Shown: positions 12,999 through 23,994, counted from the first letter of the stretch. The stretch: DNA of 29,256 nt from an uncultured Oscillibacter sp. (GCF_910579365.1 NZ_CAJTUX010000036.1:1-29256); one strand, 5' to 3'. The notes: generated by a model from the letters alone, not told the origin. Made by a program: numbers and translations.

Positions 12999-14948
12999 AT
13001 GGCAGACAATGAAATCTTAAATTCCACCGCCGTGGACGCGGGCAACGAGTACGACGCCTCGGAAATCCAGGTTCTGGAGGGTCTGGAGGCCGTTCGAAAG
13101 CGGCCCGGCATGTATATCGGTTCCACGTCGTCCTCCGGCCTTCATCATCTGGTATACGAGATTGTGGACAACGCCATCGACGAGGCCCTTGCGGGCTTCT
13201 GCACGGAAATTCTGGTCCAGATCAACGAGGGGGACACCATCACCGTCGTGGACAACGGCCGGGGCATCCCCGTGGACATCCAGGCCCAGACCGGCAAGCC
13301 CGCCCTGGAAGTGGTCTATACCATCCTCCACGCCGGCGGCAAGTTCGGCGGAGGGGGCTATAAAGTCTCCGGCGGCCTCCACGGCGTGGGCGCGTCGGTG
13401 GTCAACGCCCTTTCCGAGTGGCTGACGGTTCAGGTCCACAAAAACGGCGAGATTTACGAGATGAAATTCTCCCGGGGACAGATCACCCAGGAGATGACCG
13501 TGGTGGGCAAAACGGACCGTACCGGCACCACCGTTATCTTCAAGCCGGACCCGGAGATGTTCGAGGATACGGTTTACAGCTATGACATTCTCCACACCCG
13601 CATGCGGGAGGAGGCCTTCCTGAACGCCGGACTCCGGATTAAGACCGTGGACCTCCGCCCCGGCAGGGAGCAGGAGGACTCCATGTGCTACGAGGGGGGC
13701 ATCCGGGAGTTTGTCACCTGGCTGAACAAGAGCAAGGACGCCCTCCATCCCGGCGTGATCTATATGTCCGGCCAGCGGGAGGACTCCGTGGCCGAGGTGG
13801 CCCTCCAGTATAACGACGGTTACAGCGAGACGATTTTGTCCTTTGCCAACAACGTCCATACCCCCGAGGGCGGCATGCACGAGGAGGGCTTCAAGCGGGC
13901 CCTGACTACCGTGCTGAACAGCTACGGCAGGAAAATCAAAATGCTGAAGGACGACGAGAAGGTCTCCGGCGAGGACTGCCGGGAGGGTCTGACCTGCGTC
14001 ATCTCCGTAAAGCTCACCGACGCCCAGTTTGAGGGGCAGACCAAGGCCAAGCTGGGCAACAGCGAAATCCGCACCCTGGTGAACAACATCGTGGCGGAGA
14101 AGCTGGACACCTTCCTGGAGGAGAATCCCCAGGTGGGGCGGATGATTCTGGATAAGGCCCTCACCGCCTCCCGGGCCCGGGAGGCCGCCAAGAAGGCCCG
14201 GGAATCCATCCGCCGGAAGACCGCCCTCAGCGGCGCGGCCATGCCCGACAAGCTCCGGGACTGCAACGAGAACAATCCCGAGCTGACGGAAATCTATATC
14301 GTCGAGGGTGACTCCGCCGGAGGCTCCGCCACCCAGGGCCGGGATTCCCGGTTCCAGGCCATCCTGCCTCTCTGGGGCAAGATGCTGAACGTGGAGAAGG
14401 CCCGGGCGGACAAGGTGTATGGCAACGACAAGCTCCAGCCGGTGATTACCGCTCTGGGCGCGGGCATCGGGGAAGAGTTTGATGCCAATAAGCTCCGGTA
14501 TCACAAGGTGATCATCATGGCGGATGCCGACGTGGACGGGTCCCACATCCGGACGCTGCTTCTGACCTTCTTCTTCCGCTTCATGCGGCCTCTGATCGAG
14601 CAGGGCTATGTCTATTCCGCCGTGCCGCCCCTGTTCAAGCTGACCCGGGGCAAGACGACGAAGGTCGCCTATGACGAGATAGAGCGGGACCGCATCTCCG
14701 CCGAGCTTCGGGCGGGGAACCCAAACGCCAAGGTGGAGATCAACCGCTTCAAGGGTCTTGGTGAGATGAACCCCCAGGAGCTGTGGGAGACCACCATGGA
14801 CCCGGAGACGAGAACCCTCCGTCGCATCACTCTGGACGACGCCGTGAAGGCGGACGAGACCTTCACCATCCTGATGGGGGAGAAGGTGGAACCCCGGAAG
14901 GAGTTCATTGAGCGGAACGCCAAGTATGTGGTGAACCTGGACTACTGA
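12999..14948 (+). CDS. gyrB: DNA gyrase subunit B
   Basis: The product is 649 aa with ATG at 12999, 7 nt after AAAGGAG. The GHKL ATPase domain has the catalytic Glu (E54 in YEIVDNAIDEA), DNGRGIP (85-91) and the GGKFGGGGYK lid. The TOPRIM domain has EGDSAGGS (436-443) and DADVDGSH (509-516), which bind magnesium. The C-terminus RFKGLGEMNPQELW is typical. The length of about 640-650 aa matches Gram-positive GyrB. With GyrA it introduces negative supercoils using ATP. At the position of E. coli Lys447 the protein has Trp459 (PLWGKMLNVE, where PLRGK or PLKGK is usual), a residue near the quinolone pocket. Confidence 0.98.
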   Translation: MADNEILNSTAVDAGNEYDASEIQVLEGLEAVRKRPGMYIGSTSSSGLHHLVYEIVDNAIDEALAGFCTEILVQINEGDTITVVDNGRGIPVDIQAQTGKPALEVVYTILHAGGKFGGGGYKVSGGLHGVGASVVNALSEWLTVQVHKNGEIYEMKFSRGQITQEMTVVGKTDRTGTTVIFKPDPEMFEDTVYSYDILHTRMREEAFLNAGLRIKTVDLRPGREQEDSMCYEGGIREFVTWLNKSKDALHPGVIYMSGQREDSVAEVALQYNDGYSETILSFANNVHTPEGGMHEEGFKRALTTVLNSYGRKIKMLKDDEKVSGEDCREGLTCVISVKLTDAQFEGQTKAKLGNSEIRTLVNNIVAEKLDTFLEENPQVGRMILDKALTASRAREAAKKARESIRRKTALSGAAMPDKLRDCNENNPELTEIYIVEGDSAGGSATQGRDSRFQAILPLWGKMLNVEKARADKVYGNDKLQPVITALGAGIGEEFDANKLRYHKVIIMADADVDGSHIRTLLLTFFFRFMRPLIEQGYVYSAVPPLFKLTRGKTTKVAYDEIERDRISAELRAGNPNAKVEINRFKGLGEMNPQELWETTMDPETRTLRRITLDDAVKADETFTILMGEKVEPRKEFIERNAKYVVNLDY

Positions 14949-14958
14949 GTGTACGGAA

Positions 14959-15468
14959 ATGAGACGAATCATAAGCGCGCTTTTGTTCCTGGCCCTGCTG
15001 TTGACAGGCTGCGGCGGCGTCTCGAAGGAGGACTATGACGCGGTGGTCCGGGAGCGGGAAGCCCTGCGGGAGGAGCTCCAGAAACAGCAGGAGAAGTCCC
15101 CCGACAAGATGACGGTCAAGGTAACGGGCGAATTTACGGCCACGGTGCGGGAACTGATTCCCGACTATGTGACGGACTATGAAACGCCGTACATGGCGGT
15201 GGTCACCCTGTTCCAGAGCACACCCTTTACTATTTATACCGGAGAGCTTACGAAACATTTGGAGGAAGGGGAGACCTACGTCTTTGAGGTCGAAATGTCC
15301 CGTTACGATATCATCACCAGGCAGGAATACGAATCCGGTACGCTTCTCAATCCCGAGGTGGCGTTTTCCATGTATCCCTCCCTCTATATATCCAACTTCC
15401 GCCCGGCGGAGGAAAGCGACTGCGGACTGGATTCCGTCCACCTGGCGTACGAAGCGTGTGAAACCTGA
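14959..15468 (+). CDS. Hypothetical lipoprotein between gyrB and gyrA
   Basis: The product is 169 aa. Residues 1-17 are a lipoprotein signal peptide with lipobox LTGC (C18), so it should be anchored outside the membrane. Residues 22-45 are a charged helix (REREALREELQKQQEK), then a beta-rich globular part (TVKVTGEFTATVRELI ... VEMSRYDIITRQEY) of unknown family. The ATG at 14959 has little ribosome binding site (ACGGA right next to it) and lies 10 bp after the gyrB stop, so it may depend on translational coupling. Its place inside the gyrase operon is unusual. I do not recognise its function. Confidence 0.8.
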   Translation: MRRIISALLFLALLLTGCGGVSKEDYDAVVREREALREELQKQQEKSPDKMTVKVTGEFTATVRELIPDYVTDYETPYMAVVTLFQSTPFTIYTGELTKHLEEGETYVFEVEMSRYDIITRQEYESGTLLNPEVAFSMYPSLYISNFRPAEESDCGLDSVHLAYEACET

Positions 15469-15494
15469 TTTAAGGAAAGGCTGGGTAACAGCAG

Positions 15495-17990
<2,496 letters not shown>

Positions 17991-17997
17991 GGTCCCT

Positions 17998-18441
17998 ATG
18001 AAAACGGTTACCATTTATACCGACGGAGCCTGCTCCGGAAATCCAGGACCGGGAGGATGGGGAGCCATCTTGCTCTACGGGGAGCACAAAAAGGAGCTCT
18101 CCGGCGGCGAGGCCCAGACCACCAACAACCGCATGGAGCTCACCGCCGTCATCCGGGCCCTCTCCTGTTTGAAGGAGCCCTGTATTGTGGAGCTCTGGTC
18201 TGACTCCAAGTATATCATTGACGCCCTGGAAAAGGGCTGGGCCGTGGGATGGCGGAAACGCGGCTGGGTAAAGGCGGACAAAAAGCCCGCCCTGAACCCC
18301 GACCTCTGGGAACAGCTCCTGGACCTGCTGGAGGTTCATGAGCTGCACTGCCACTGGGTCAAGGGACACGCGGAAAACGCCTTCAACAACCGCTGTGACG
18401 AGATGGCCGTGGCAGAGAGCCGGAAGGTGAAGGGGACGTAA
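17998..18441 (+). CDS. rnhA: Ribonuclease HI
   Basis: The product is 147 aa with ATG at 17998. Its ribosome binding site GAGG overlaps the gyrA stop, which suggests coupled translation. It cuts the RNA strand of RNA-DNA hybrids such as R-loops and primers. All catalytic residues are present: Asp9 (YTDGACSGNPGPGGWG), Glu47 (NRMEL), Asp69 (WSDSKY), His124 (VKGHAENAFN) and Asp134 (NRCDEMA). The basic protrusion WRKRGWVKADKKP matches the E. coli type I enzyme. Pairing with gyrase makes sense because gyrase activity and R-loop formation oppose each other. Confidence 0.95.
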   Translation: MKTVTIYTDGACSGNPGPGGWGAILLYGEHKKELSGGEAQTTNNRMELTAVIRALSCLKEPCIVELWSDSKYIIDALEKGWAVGWRKRGWVKADKKPALNPDLWEQLLDLLEVHELHCHWVKGHAENAFNNRCDEMAVAESRKVKGT

Positions 18442-18561
18442 GGCGAGTAAGCCGCAAACTGCGGACAGGGTAAATCACCGCCTGTTTTGGAAGCGGCAGG
18501 ATTCATAAACTGTTTACAAGAAACTCATAATTTTGAAAAAATTATTGGGTATAGTAAGAAT

Positions 18562-18649
18562 CAGCAAAGGGTACTCCCAGCCCGATGCGTTTTCTCCCTC
18601 CTAAAATAAACACACACGAAAAACGGACCGCCTGGCGGTCCGTTTTTCG
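18562..18649 (+). ncRNA. Possible small RNA with anti-Shine-Dalgarno C-rich segment
   Basis: If TATAGT at 18550-18555 is a -10 (no good -35 is visible, only an AT-rich upstream tract), an RNA of about 88 nt would run to the strong terminator. Its unpaired middle has TCTCCCTCCT (18593-18602), complementary to AGGAGG-type ribosome binding sites, a layout seen in Gram-positive regulatory RNAs with C-rich seeds. It could equally be the 3' UTR of the gyrA-rnhA transcript. Low confidence. Confidence 0.25.
18617..18649 (+). terminator. Strong bidirectional intrinsic terminator
   Basis: Arms 18617-18632 and 18634-18649 are exact complements over 16 bp, counting the A5 and T5 flanks. The GC-rich core is CGGACCGCC, and T runs follow in both directions. 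Confidence 0.92.
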
Positions 18650-18675
18650 TTTCTCCCGGAAATGCGGAGGGTCTC

Positions 18676-18705
18676 TTATCAAGTGCCGGACTTTGTCGAT
18701 ATAAC
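18676..18705 (+). promoter_or_regulatory. Weak candidate promoter of the 193-aa orphan gene
   Basis: TTATCA (18676-18681), 18-nt spacer, TATAAC (18700-18705). It lies past the terminator and 63 nt before the chosen ATG. Confidence 0.3.
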
Positions 18706-18767
18706 CTTTGTAAAGGAATACCAATTTGAAAAGCAAGGGAGTGCGAATGCAAAAAGGAGAATCAGGC

Positions 18768-19349
18768 ATGGACAGCGGAATAAACTACATCGTCAACAAC
18801 ACCGGAATTCCTGAGTCAATGTGGGGGAAGTACAAACCGGCGGGGGTGAACCCGGGCGGACCTTCGGTAGACTTTTCGGACCTCCTGTCCGGCAAAAACC
18901 AGGAGATCACCGGGAAGCTCACCGACGGGGCGAAGAAAACCTTACAGCGGCTGAAGGCCAATCCGAACGCCGTTTCCAAGGTGGAGTGGATGGACCTCAT
19001 GCACGAGCTGAACGCCATGGGTGCCATCAGCGACTTGGATTACGGCTGGACAAGGATGGACCTCCGCCTGGTACCCCTGGGAGATATGGATAACCCCTTT
19101 GTGACTTTGGCGGATATGCGGGACACTCTGGACCGCATCAATCAGTGGCCGGGGAATCCCCTGGACTACCTGGACCAGTGGGCCTTCTCCCTGAAAAAGT
19201 GGGGAGCGGAGTTGTCCTGGGAGCGGAATTCCGATGGAACGCCCAAATATAAGGACGTCTCGCCGGTCTACGATCAGGCGGCGGCCTGCGGCCGGGTGTC
19301 CAGCCTGATAATGGGCCTGCTGTCGGCAGATTTGTCCGCCTTGAAGTGA
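18768..19349 (+). CDS. Hypothetical protein
   Basis: The product is 193 aa from the ATG at 18768 (MDSGINYIVNNTGIPESMWG), 8 nt after AAAGGAG. Alternatives at 18747 (ATG) and 18726 (TTG) are possible but have weaker sites. I do not recognise the family. It has no signal peptide and no clear membrane segment. It begins with a Gly/Pro-rich segment, then a basic helix (LTDGAKKTLQRLKANP), then a Trp-rich acidic part (WTRMDLRLV, NQWPGNPLDYLDQWAF, KKWGAELSWERN). It stands alone between two terminators and is probably cytoplasmic. Confidence 0.75.
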   Translation: MDSGINYIVNNTGIPESMWGKYKPAGVNPGGPSVDFSDLLSGKNQEITGKLTDGAKKTLQRLKANPNAVSKVEWMDLMHELNAMGAISDLDYGWTRMDLRLVPLGDMDNPFVTLADMRDTLDRINQWPGNPLDYLDQWAFSLKKWGAELSWERNSDGTPKYKDVSPVYDQAAACGRVSSLIMGLLSADLSALK

Positions 19350-19375
19350 GAGGGTTTGCTTTCAATAGATCACCA

Positions 19376-19404
19376 GCGGGACGGCAAAAGGCCGTCCCGC
19401 TTTT
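19376..19404 (+). terminator. Intrinsic terminator of the orphan gene
   Basis: Arms 19376-19385 and 19391-19400 are exact complements (GCGGGACGGC / GCCGTCCCGC), loop AAAAG, then TTTT. Confidence 0.9.
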
Positions 19405-19418
19405 CCTGTCCCCGCCCC

Positions 19419-19447
19419 TTGATAAACGGGGCCAAACAGTATACAAT
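19419..19447 (+). promoter_or_regulatory. Promoter of nadE
   Basis: TTGATA (19419-19424), 17-nt spacer, TACAAT (19442-19447), 38 nt before the nadE ATG. Confidence 0.7.
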
Positions 19448-19484
19448 AAACCTGTCAAAAATTCCATGGGGGAGGTTCGAAAAC

Positions 19485-21398
19485 ATGAAGGATGGATTTA
19501 TCTCCGTGGCCTGCGGCGCGCCGAAGCTGCGGCTGGCGGACTGCGCCTATAACGCCGAGCAGACCTTTCAGATGATGCGCTCTGCCGAGAAGGCGGGGGT
19601 CAAGGTTCTGGTCCTGCCGGAACTGGGGCTGACGGGCTACACCTGCGGCGACCTCTTTTACCAGGAGGTGCTGCTCCGGGGCGCGGAGGAGGCCCTTGAT
19701 ACGGTTTTGGAGGCCACGCGGAACCTGGAGGTAGTCACTGCTCTGGGAATGCCTCTGCGGGTTCATGACAAATTGTATAACTGTGCCGTGGTAATACAAA
19801 GCGGAAAGGTTTTGGGAGTGGTTCCCAAGACCCACCTGCCCAACTACGGCGAGTTTTACGAGAAGCGCTGGTTTGCCCCGGCGCCGCCGGAGACGGAGCG
19901 CCTTCCCCTGCTGGGGCAGGAGTGCGTGACCTTCGGGGCGGGGCAGGTCTTCCGGTGTGAGAATCTTCCGGAGCTGGCGCTGGGCTTTGAGGTCTGCGAG
20001 GACCTCTGGTCTCCGGATTCCCCCTCGATCCGGATGGCGAAGGACGGGGCCCTGCTCATTGGAAACCTCTCCGCCAGCAACGACGTGGTGGGGAAGGATG
20101 CCTACCGCCGCCAGCTGGTGACGATGCAGAGCGCCAAGCTCCTCTGCGGCTATGTCTACTCCAGCGCCGGGGCGGGGGAATCCACCTCCGATCTGGTCTT
20201 TGGGGCCCATCAGCTTGTGGCGGAGAACGGCTGCCTTTTGGCGGAACGCCGGTTTGACGGCGGACTGCTGATCTCGGAGATCGACGTGCAGCGCCTTGCC
20301 TATGAGCGCCGCCGGACCCAGGCGCTGGGGGAGGGAGCGGGAACCGGCGGCTGTGCGGAGACCTTCCTCCTCACCGTCTCCCCCACGAAGCTGACCCGCT
20401 ATGTGTCGCCCATGCCCTTCGTCCCTGAGGGGAAGGAGGACCGGGACGCCCGGTGCCGGGAAATTCTGCTTATTGCCTCCCTGGGGCTGAAACAGCGGCT
20501 GGAGCACACCGGAGCCAAGACGGCGGTGGTGGGCCTCTCCGGCGGACTGGACTCCACCTTAGCGGTGCTGATTACCGGCCTTGCCATGAAGATGATGGAC
20601 CGGCCGCTGTCGGATATCATCGCCGTCACCATGCCCTGCTTTGGCACCACGGACCGGACGAGGAACAATGCCGTGATTCTGGCGGAGCGGATGGGGGCCA
20701 CGCTGCGGACGGTGGATATCACCCAGTCCGTCCGCAGTCACTTCCGGGACATCGGGCACGATCCGGAGGACCACTCCGTCACCTATGAAAACGCCCAGGC
20801 CCGGGAGCGCACCCAGGTGCTGATGGACATTGCCAACGGCAGCGGCGGCCTGGTCATCGGCACCGGGGACCTCAGCGAGCTGGCTTTGGGCTGGTGCACC
20901 TACAACGGGGACCACATGAGCATGTACGGCGTCAACGCCTCCATCCCCAAGACGCTGGTGCGTCATCTGGTGGGCTATCTTTCCCGGGACGGGGAGGAGC
21001 CGGAGCTTCACGACGTGCTGGAGGACATTTTGGACACGCCGGTATCCCCGGAGCTGCTGCCCGCCGTTCAGGGGGAGATCAGCCAGAGGACGGAGGACCT
21101 GGTGGGCCCCTATGAACTGCATGACTTCTTCTTGTACTATGTAATTCGCTGGGGCTTCGGGCCGGGAAAGGTCTTCCGGCTGGCGCAGTATGCCCTGGGG
21201 CGGAAGTATGGCCGGGAGATCATTTTGAAGTGGCTGAAATCCTTCTACCGCCGTTTCTTCAACCAGCAGTTTAAACGGAACTGCCTGCCCGACGGTCCGA
21301 AGATCGGCACCGTGGCTCTGTCCCCCCGAGGCGATTGGCGGATGCCGTCGGATGCGCAGGCCGCGTTGTGGATTGCAGAAGCGGAGGCGCTGAAATGA
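19485..21398 (+). CDS. nadE: Glutamine-dependent NAD+ synthetase
   Basis: The product is 637 aa. The ATG at 19485 is 9 nt after GGAGG and downstream of the promoter; the longer frame runs back through the promoter and terminator and is rejected. Residues 1-275 are a nitrilase-type glutaminase domain with the triad Glu46 (LPELGLTG), Lys115 (PKTHLPNYGEF) and Cys171 (FEVCEDLW). Residues about 325-637 are the synthetase domain, with the ATP-binding loop LSGGLDST (351-358). Ammonia from glutamine is channelled to deamido-NAD, the last step of NAD synthesis. Full length and intact residues indicate an active enzyme. Confidence 0.96.
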   Translation: MKDGFISVACGAPKLRLADCAYNAEQTFQMMRSAEKAGVKVLVLPELGLTGYTCGDLFYQEVLLRGAEEALDTVLEATRNLEVVTALGMPLRVHDKLYNCAVVIQSGKVLGVVPKTHLPNYGEFYEKRWFAPAPPETERLPLLGQECVTFGAGQVFRCENLPELALGFEVCEDLWSPDSPSIRMAKDGALLIGNLSASNDVVGKDAYRRQLVTMQSAKLLCGYVYSSAGAGESTSDLVFGAHQLVAENGCLLAERRFDGGLLISEIDVQRLAYERRRTQALGEGAGTGGCAETFLLTVSPTKLTRYVSPMPFVPEGKEDRDARCREILLIASLGLKQRLEHTGAKTAVVGLSGGLDSTLAVLITGLAMKMMDRPLSDIIAVTMPCFGTTDRTRNNAVILAERMGATLRTVDITQSVRSHFRDIGHDPEDHSVTYENAQARERTQVLMDIANGSGGLVIGTGDLSELALGWCTYNGDHMSMYGVNASIPKTLVRHLVGYLSRDGEEPELHDVLEDILDTPVSPELLPAVQGEISQRTEDLVGPYELHDFFLYYVIRWGFGPGKVFRLAQYALGRKYGREIILKWLKSFYRRFFNQQFKRNCLPDGPKIGTVALSPRGDWRMPSDAQAALWIAEAEALK

Positions 21399-21563
21399 GA
21401 GGAAATGAGAAGCCAATCGGCCTTTCGGGGCCCCCGCTCGAACCCAGCGAAGCGGATCGAGTGGGGAAAGGAGGAAGGAATGGAGCGTGTGGAGTTTTCG
21501 GCGGAAGCCGGAAACGGAACGGAGCGGAATTTCTTCCGACGCGGCGGAGGCGCTGAGGTGAGA
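21381..21563. repeat. 20-bp direct repeats bracketing the nadE-GH3 spacer
   Basis: Positions 21381-21400 and 21544-21563 agree at 18 of 20 bases (GCGGAGGCGCTGA, then AA or GG, then TGAGA). The first copy holds the last nadE codons and its stop; the second runs into the start codon of the GH3 gene. The offset is 163 bp. Inside it lies an imperfect 13-bp hairpin, 21432-21444 with 21454-21466, one wobble and one mismatch, loop CAGCGAAGC. Confidence 0.75.
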
Positions 21564-21566
21564 TGA
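21480..21566 (+). CDS. Possible 28-codon ORF upstream of the GH3 gene
   Basis: It begins MERVEFSAEAGNG, with ATG at 21480, 5 nt after AAGGAGG. Its TGA overlaps the ATG of the GH3 gene (ATGA), the geometry of translational coupling. The peptide has no recognisable domain and its sequence is part of a direct-repeat-bounded spacer, so it may be an accident of a repeat element. Confidence 0.3.
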   Translation: MERVEFSAEAGNGTERNFFRRGGGAEVR

Positions 21567-22822
21567 GAAAAATTCTGTCTGCGGCGCTGCTTCTGATTCT
21601 GCTCCTCACCGCCTGCGGCGGGAAGATGGTGCCCCCTCCGCCGGAAGCGCCGGACAATGCTCCAGCGGAAATGCCGGAGATTCCGCCGGAGGAGCCTGCG
21701 GAGCCGGAGGAGGTTAAGAACCCGCTGGAGGCCGCCTTGCGGAAAAATCTGGAGGAGATGAGCCTGGAGCAAAAAGTGGGCCAGCTCTTCTTTGTCCGGG
21801 TCCCCGGGGAGAACGCCGTGGAGGACGTGATGACCTACCACCTGGGCGGCTACATTCTCTTTGGCCGGGATACCCAGGACAAGACGGCCAACGAGCTGAT
21901 TCAGAACATTGCTTCCTGGCAGCGGGCGGCGGCTTATTACGACACCGGCATTCCTCTGCTGATCGGCGTGGACGAGGAGGGCGGCACGGTGGTCCGTGTC
22001 AGCTCCAACCCCAAGATTCGAAGCAGGAAATTCTCCAGCCCCCGGAAGCTCTGGCTGGAGGGAGCGGGGGGAGAGGGCGGCCCCCTGGGCGTGGAGGAGG
22101 AGACCCGGGAGAAATCTTTGCTCCTCAAGGCTCTGGGATTCAATGTGAATCTGAATCCGGTGGCGGACATTTCCACAAACCCCGGGGATTTCATCTATGA
22201 CCGGACCACCGGCGGAAACGAGATCGAGGCTGGAGCGTATGTGGCCCGGGTGGTGGAGGTTCAGTCCCGGTATGGCCTGGGCAGCGTCCTGAAACACTTC
22301 CCCGGCTACGGGAACAACCGGGACACTCACACCGGAATCGCCGTGGACGAACGGCCCTGGGAGACCTTCCAGGAACAGGATTTCCTGCCCTTCCAGGAGG
22401 GCATCGCCGCGGGTGAGGCGTTCCCCCCTATGCCCGCCGTGCTGGTGAGCCATAACATTGTGAACTGCATGGACGCGGTCCTTCCCGCGTCGCTGTCCCC
22501 GGAGGTCCACCGGATTCTCCGGGAGGACCTGGGTTTTGACGGCGTGGTGATGACGGACGATCTGGCCATGGAGGCCGTATCCAAATACGCGGAGAACGGA
22601 GCGGTGGCGATACTGTCCCTTCAGGCGGGAAACGATTTGATTGTCACCACGGATTACCGGACCCAGATTCCCCGGGTCATCGAGGCCGTGAAAGCCGGAA
22701 GCCTGGATGAGGCGGCGGTGGACGCGGCCTGTTGCCGGGTTCTCCGCTGGAAGGTGGAGCTAGGGCTTTTGGAGCTGTCGGAGATCGGGACCCTGGTGCC
22801 AACGGTTCTGCCCCAGGGCTGA
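21563..22822 (+). CDS. GH3 family beta-N-acetylhexosaminidase-like lipoprotein
   Basis: The product is 419 aa. Residues 1-17 are a lipoprotein signal with lipobox LTAC (C18), followed by a Pro/Glu-rich linker to about 52. The rest is a single GH3 barrel with LLIGVDEEGGTVVR, KHFPGYGNNRDTHTG (244-258; the Asp254/His256 dyad typical of NagZ-type enzymes) and VVMTDDLAM (328-336), which bears the nucleophile Asp. NagZ-type enzymes release N-acetylglucosamine from peptidoglycan fragments, here on the outer face of the membrane. The start follows GAGG by only 4 nt, so initiation may rely on the overlapping mini-ORF. Confidence 0.88.
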   Translation: MRKILSAALLLILLLTACGGKMVPPPPEAPDNAPAEMPEIPPEEPAEPEEVKNPLEAALRKNLEEMSLEQKVGQLFFVRVPGENAVEDVMTYHLGGYILFGRDTQDKTANELIQNIASWQRAAAYYDTGIPLLIGVDEEGGTVVRVSSNPKIRSRKFSSPRKLWLEGAGGEGGPLGVEEETREKSLLLKALGFNVNLNPVADISTNPGDFIYDRTTGGNEIEAGAYVARVVEVQSRYGLGSVLKHFPGYGNNRDTHTGIAVDERPWETFQEQDFLPFQEGIAAGEAFPPMPAVLVSHNIVNCMDAVLPASLSPEVHRILREDLGFDGVVMTDDLAMEAVSKYAENGAVAILSLQAGNDLIVTTDYRTQIPRVIEAVKAGSLDEAAVDAACCRVLRWKVELGLLELSEIGTLVPTVLPQG

Positions 22823-22836
22823 AAGGAGAACATAAA

Positions 22837-23994
22837 ATGACACAAAAGCTCTACTACCAGGACTCCTTCCTTCGGGAGTTCTCCGCCTCGGTCCTCCGCT
22901 GCGAGACCGCCGGGGACGTTTGGAAGGTGACTCTGGACCGGACGGCCTTCTATCCCGAGGGGGGAGGCCAGCCGGCGGATCATGGCGTACTGAAGACCGC
23001 CGCCGGGGAGATTGCCGTGACGGACGTCCACGAGAAGGACGGCGAGGTTATCCACACCTGCGCTGCCCCTGTGGAAACCGGAGCCGCCGTTTCCGGCGCC
23101 GTGGACTGGAACCGGCGCTTTGACCATATGCAGCAGCACTCCGGCGAGCACATCATCAGCGGCATTCTCTGCCGCCTGTACCATTGTGACAACGTGGGCT
23201 TTCACCTGGGGGCGGAGACCGTCACCATCGACTACAACGCAGAAATCACCTGGGAACAGGCCCTGGAGGCGGAGCGTCTGGCCAACGAGGCGGTCTGGGC
23301 GGACCGGGAGACCGAGATCACCTATCCCCCGCCGGAGGCCCTGGCGGCCCTGGAGTACCGGAGCAAGAAGGAGCTCACCGGACAGGTCCGCATTGTGGAA
23401 TTTCCGGGGGCGGACCGCTGCGCCTGCTGCGGCACCCACGTGGTCCGGGCGGGGCAGGTGGGCCTTATCAAGGTGCTCTCCTGCCAGAAGTTCCGGGAGG
23501 GGGTCCGCATGGAGATTCTCTGCGGAGCCCGGGCGCTGCGCTATCTTGGCGGGGTTTACGACCAGACCCGGGCTCTGGGCCAGCGCCTCAGCGTGAAGCC
23601 TTTGGAGACCCTGGCGGCGGCAGAGCGCCTGACGGCGGAGCTGAGCGCCGCCAAGGAGCGGATCGCCTCCCTGGAGCAGACCGCCTTTGCCGCTCTGGCG
23701 GCGGAGCAGGCGGGAAAGGGAGACGTGCTGCTGTTCCAGCCCCCCATGCGGCCGGACAGCCTCCGCCGTTTGGCGGACGCCGTGGGAAAATCCTGCGGAG
23801 GTCTGGCGGCGGTGTTCTCCGGAGAGGGGGAGAAGTGGGGGTACGCCCTGGTTCGTTCCGATGGGGCGGACATCTCCCCCCTGGTGAAGGAGCTGAACCA
23901 GTCTCTCCGGGGACGGGGCGGAGGCCGGAGCGGCTTTGCACAGGGAAGCGTCCAGGCGGGAAGTGAGGCGATCACGGCGTTCTTCGGGAGGTGA
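22837..23994 (+). CDS. Alanyl-tRNA editing protein, AlaX family with DHHA1-like tail
   Basis: The product is 385 aa. The ATG at 22837 follows AAAGGAG by 8 nt and lies 14 bp after the GH3 stop. Residues 1-85 match the AlaRS beta-barrel (YPEGGGQPADHG). Residues 90-240 are the editing domain with zinc ligands H101-x3-H105 (HSGEHI) and C197-x3-H201 (CCGTHV). Residues about 250-385 contain a coiled region and a DHHA1-like domain ending GRGGGRSGFAQGS. Such proteins deacylate Ser-tRNA(Ala) or Gly-tRNA(Ala) in trans and prevent mistranslation. There is no aminoacylation domain, so it is not AlaRS. The length fits the long AlaX class. Confidence 0.9.
   Translation: MTQKLYYQDSFLREFSASVLRCETAGDVWKVTLDRTAFYPEGGGQPADHGVLKTAAGEIAVTDVHEKDGEVIHTCAAPVETGAAVSGAVDWNRRFDHMQQHSGEHIISGILCRLYHCDNVGFHLGAETVTIDYNAEITWEQALEAERLANEAVWADRETEITYPPPEALAALEYRSKKELTGQVRIVEFPGADRCACCGTHVVRAGQVGLIKVLSCQKFREGVRMEILCGARALRYLGGVYDQTRALGQRLSVKPLETLAAAERLTAELSAAKERIASLEQTAFAALAAEQAGKGDVLLFQPPMRPDSLRRLADAVGKSCGGLAAVFSGEGEKWGYALVRSDGADISPLVKELNQSLRGRGGGRSGFAQGSVQAGSEAITAFFGR

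Larger units (their letters stand above)
18442..18767 (+). other. rnhA-orphan gene spacer with candidate small RNA
   Basis: 326 bp with no supported gene. It contains an 8-3-8 AT-rich inverted repeat (18527-18545), a TATAGT hexamer (18550-18555), a C-rich TCTCCCTCCT stretch (18593-18602), a very strong terminator (18617-18649) and a weak promoter before the next gene (18676-18705). Confidence 0.6.

Noticed and set aside
12814..13020. Small plus-strand open frame (68 codons) before gyrB
   Set aside because: It spans a terminator, two inverted repeats and the gyrB ribosome binding site, has no good ribosome binding site of its own, and looks like translated repeat sequence.
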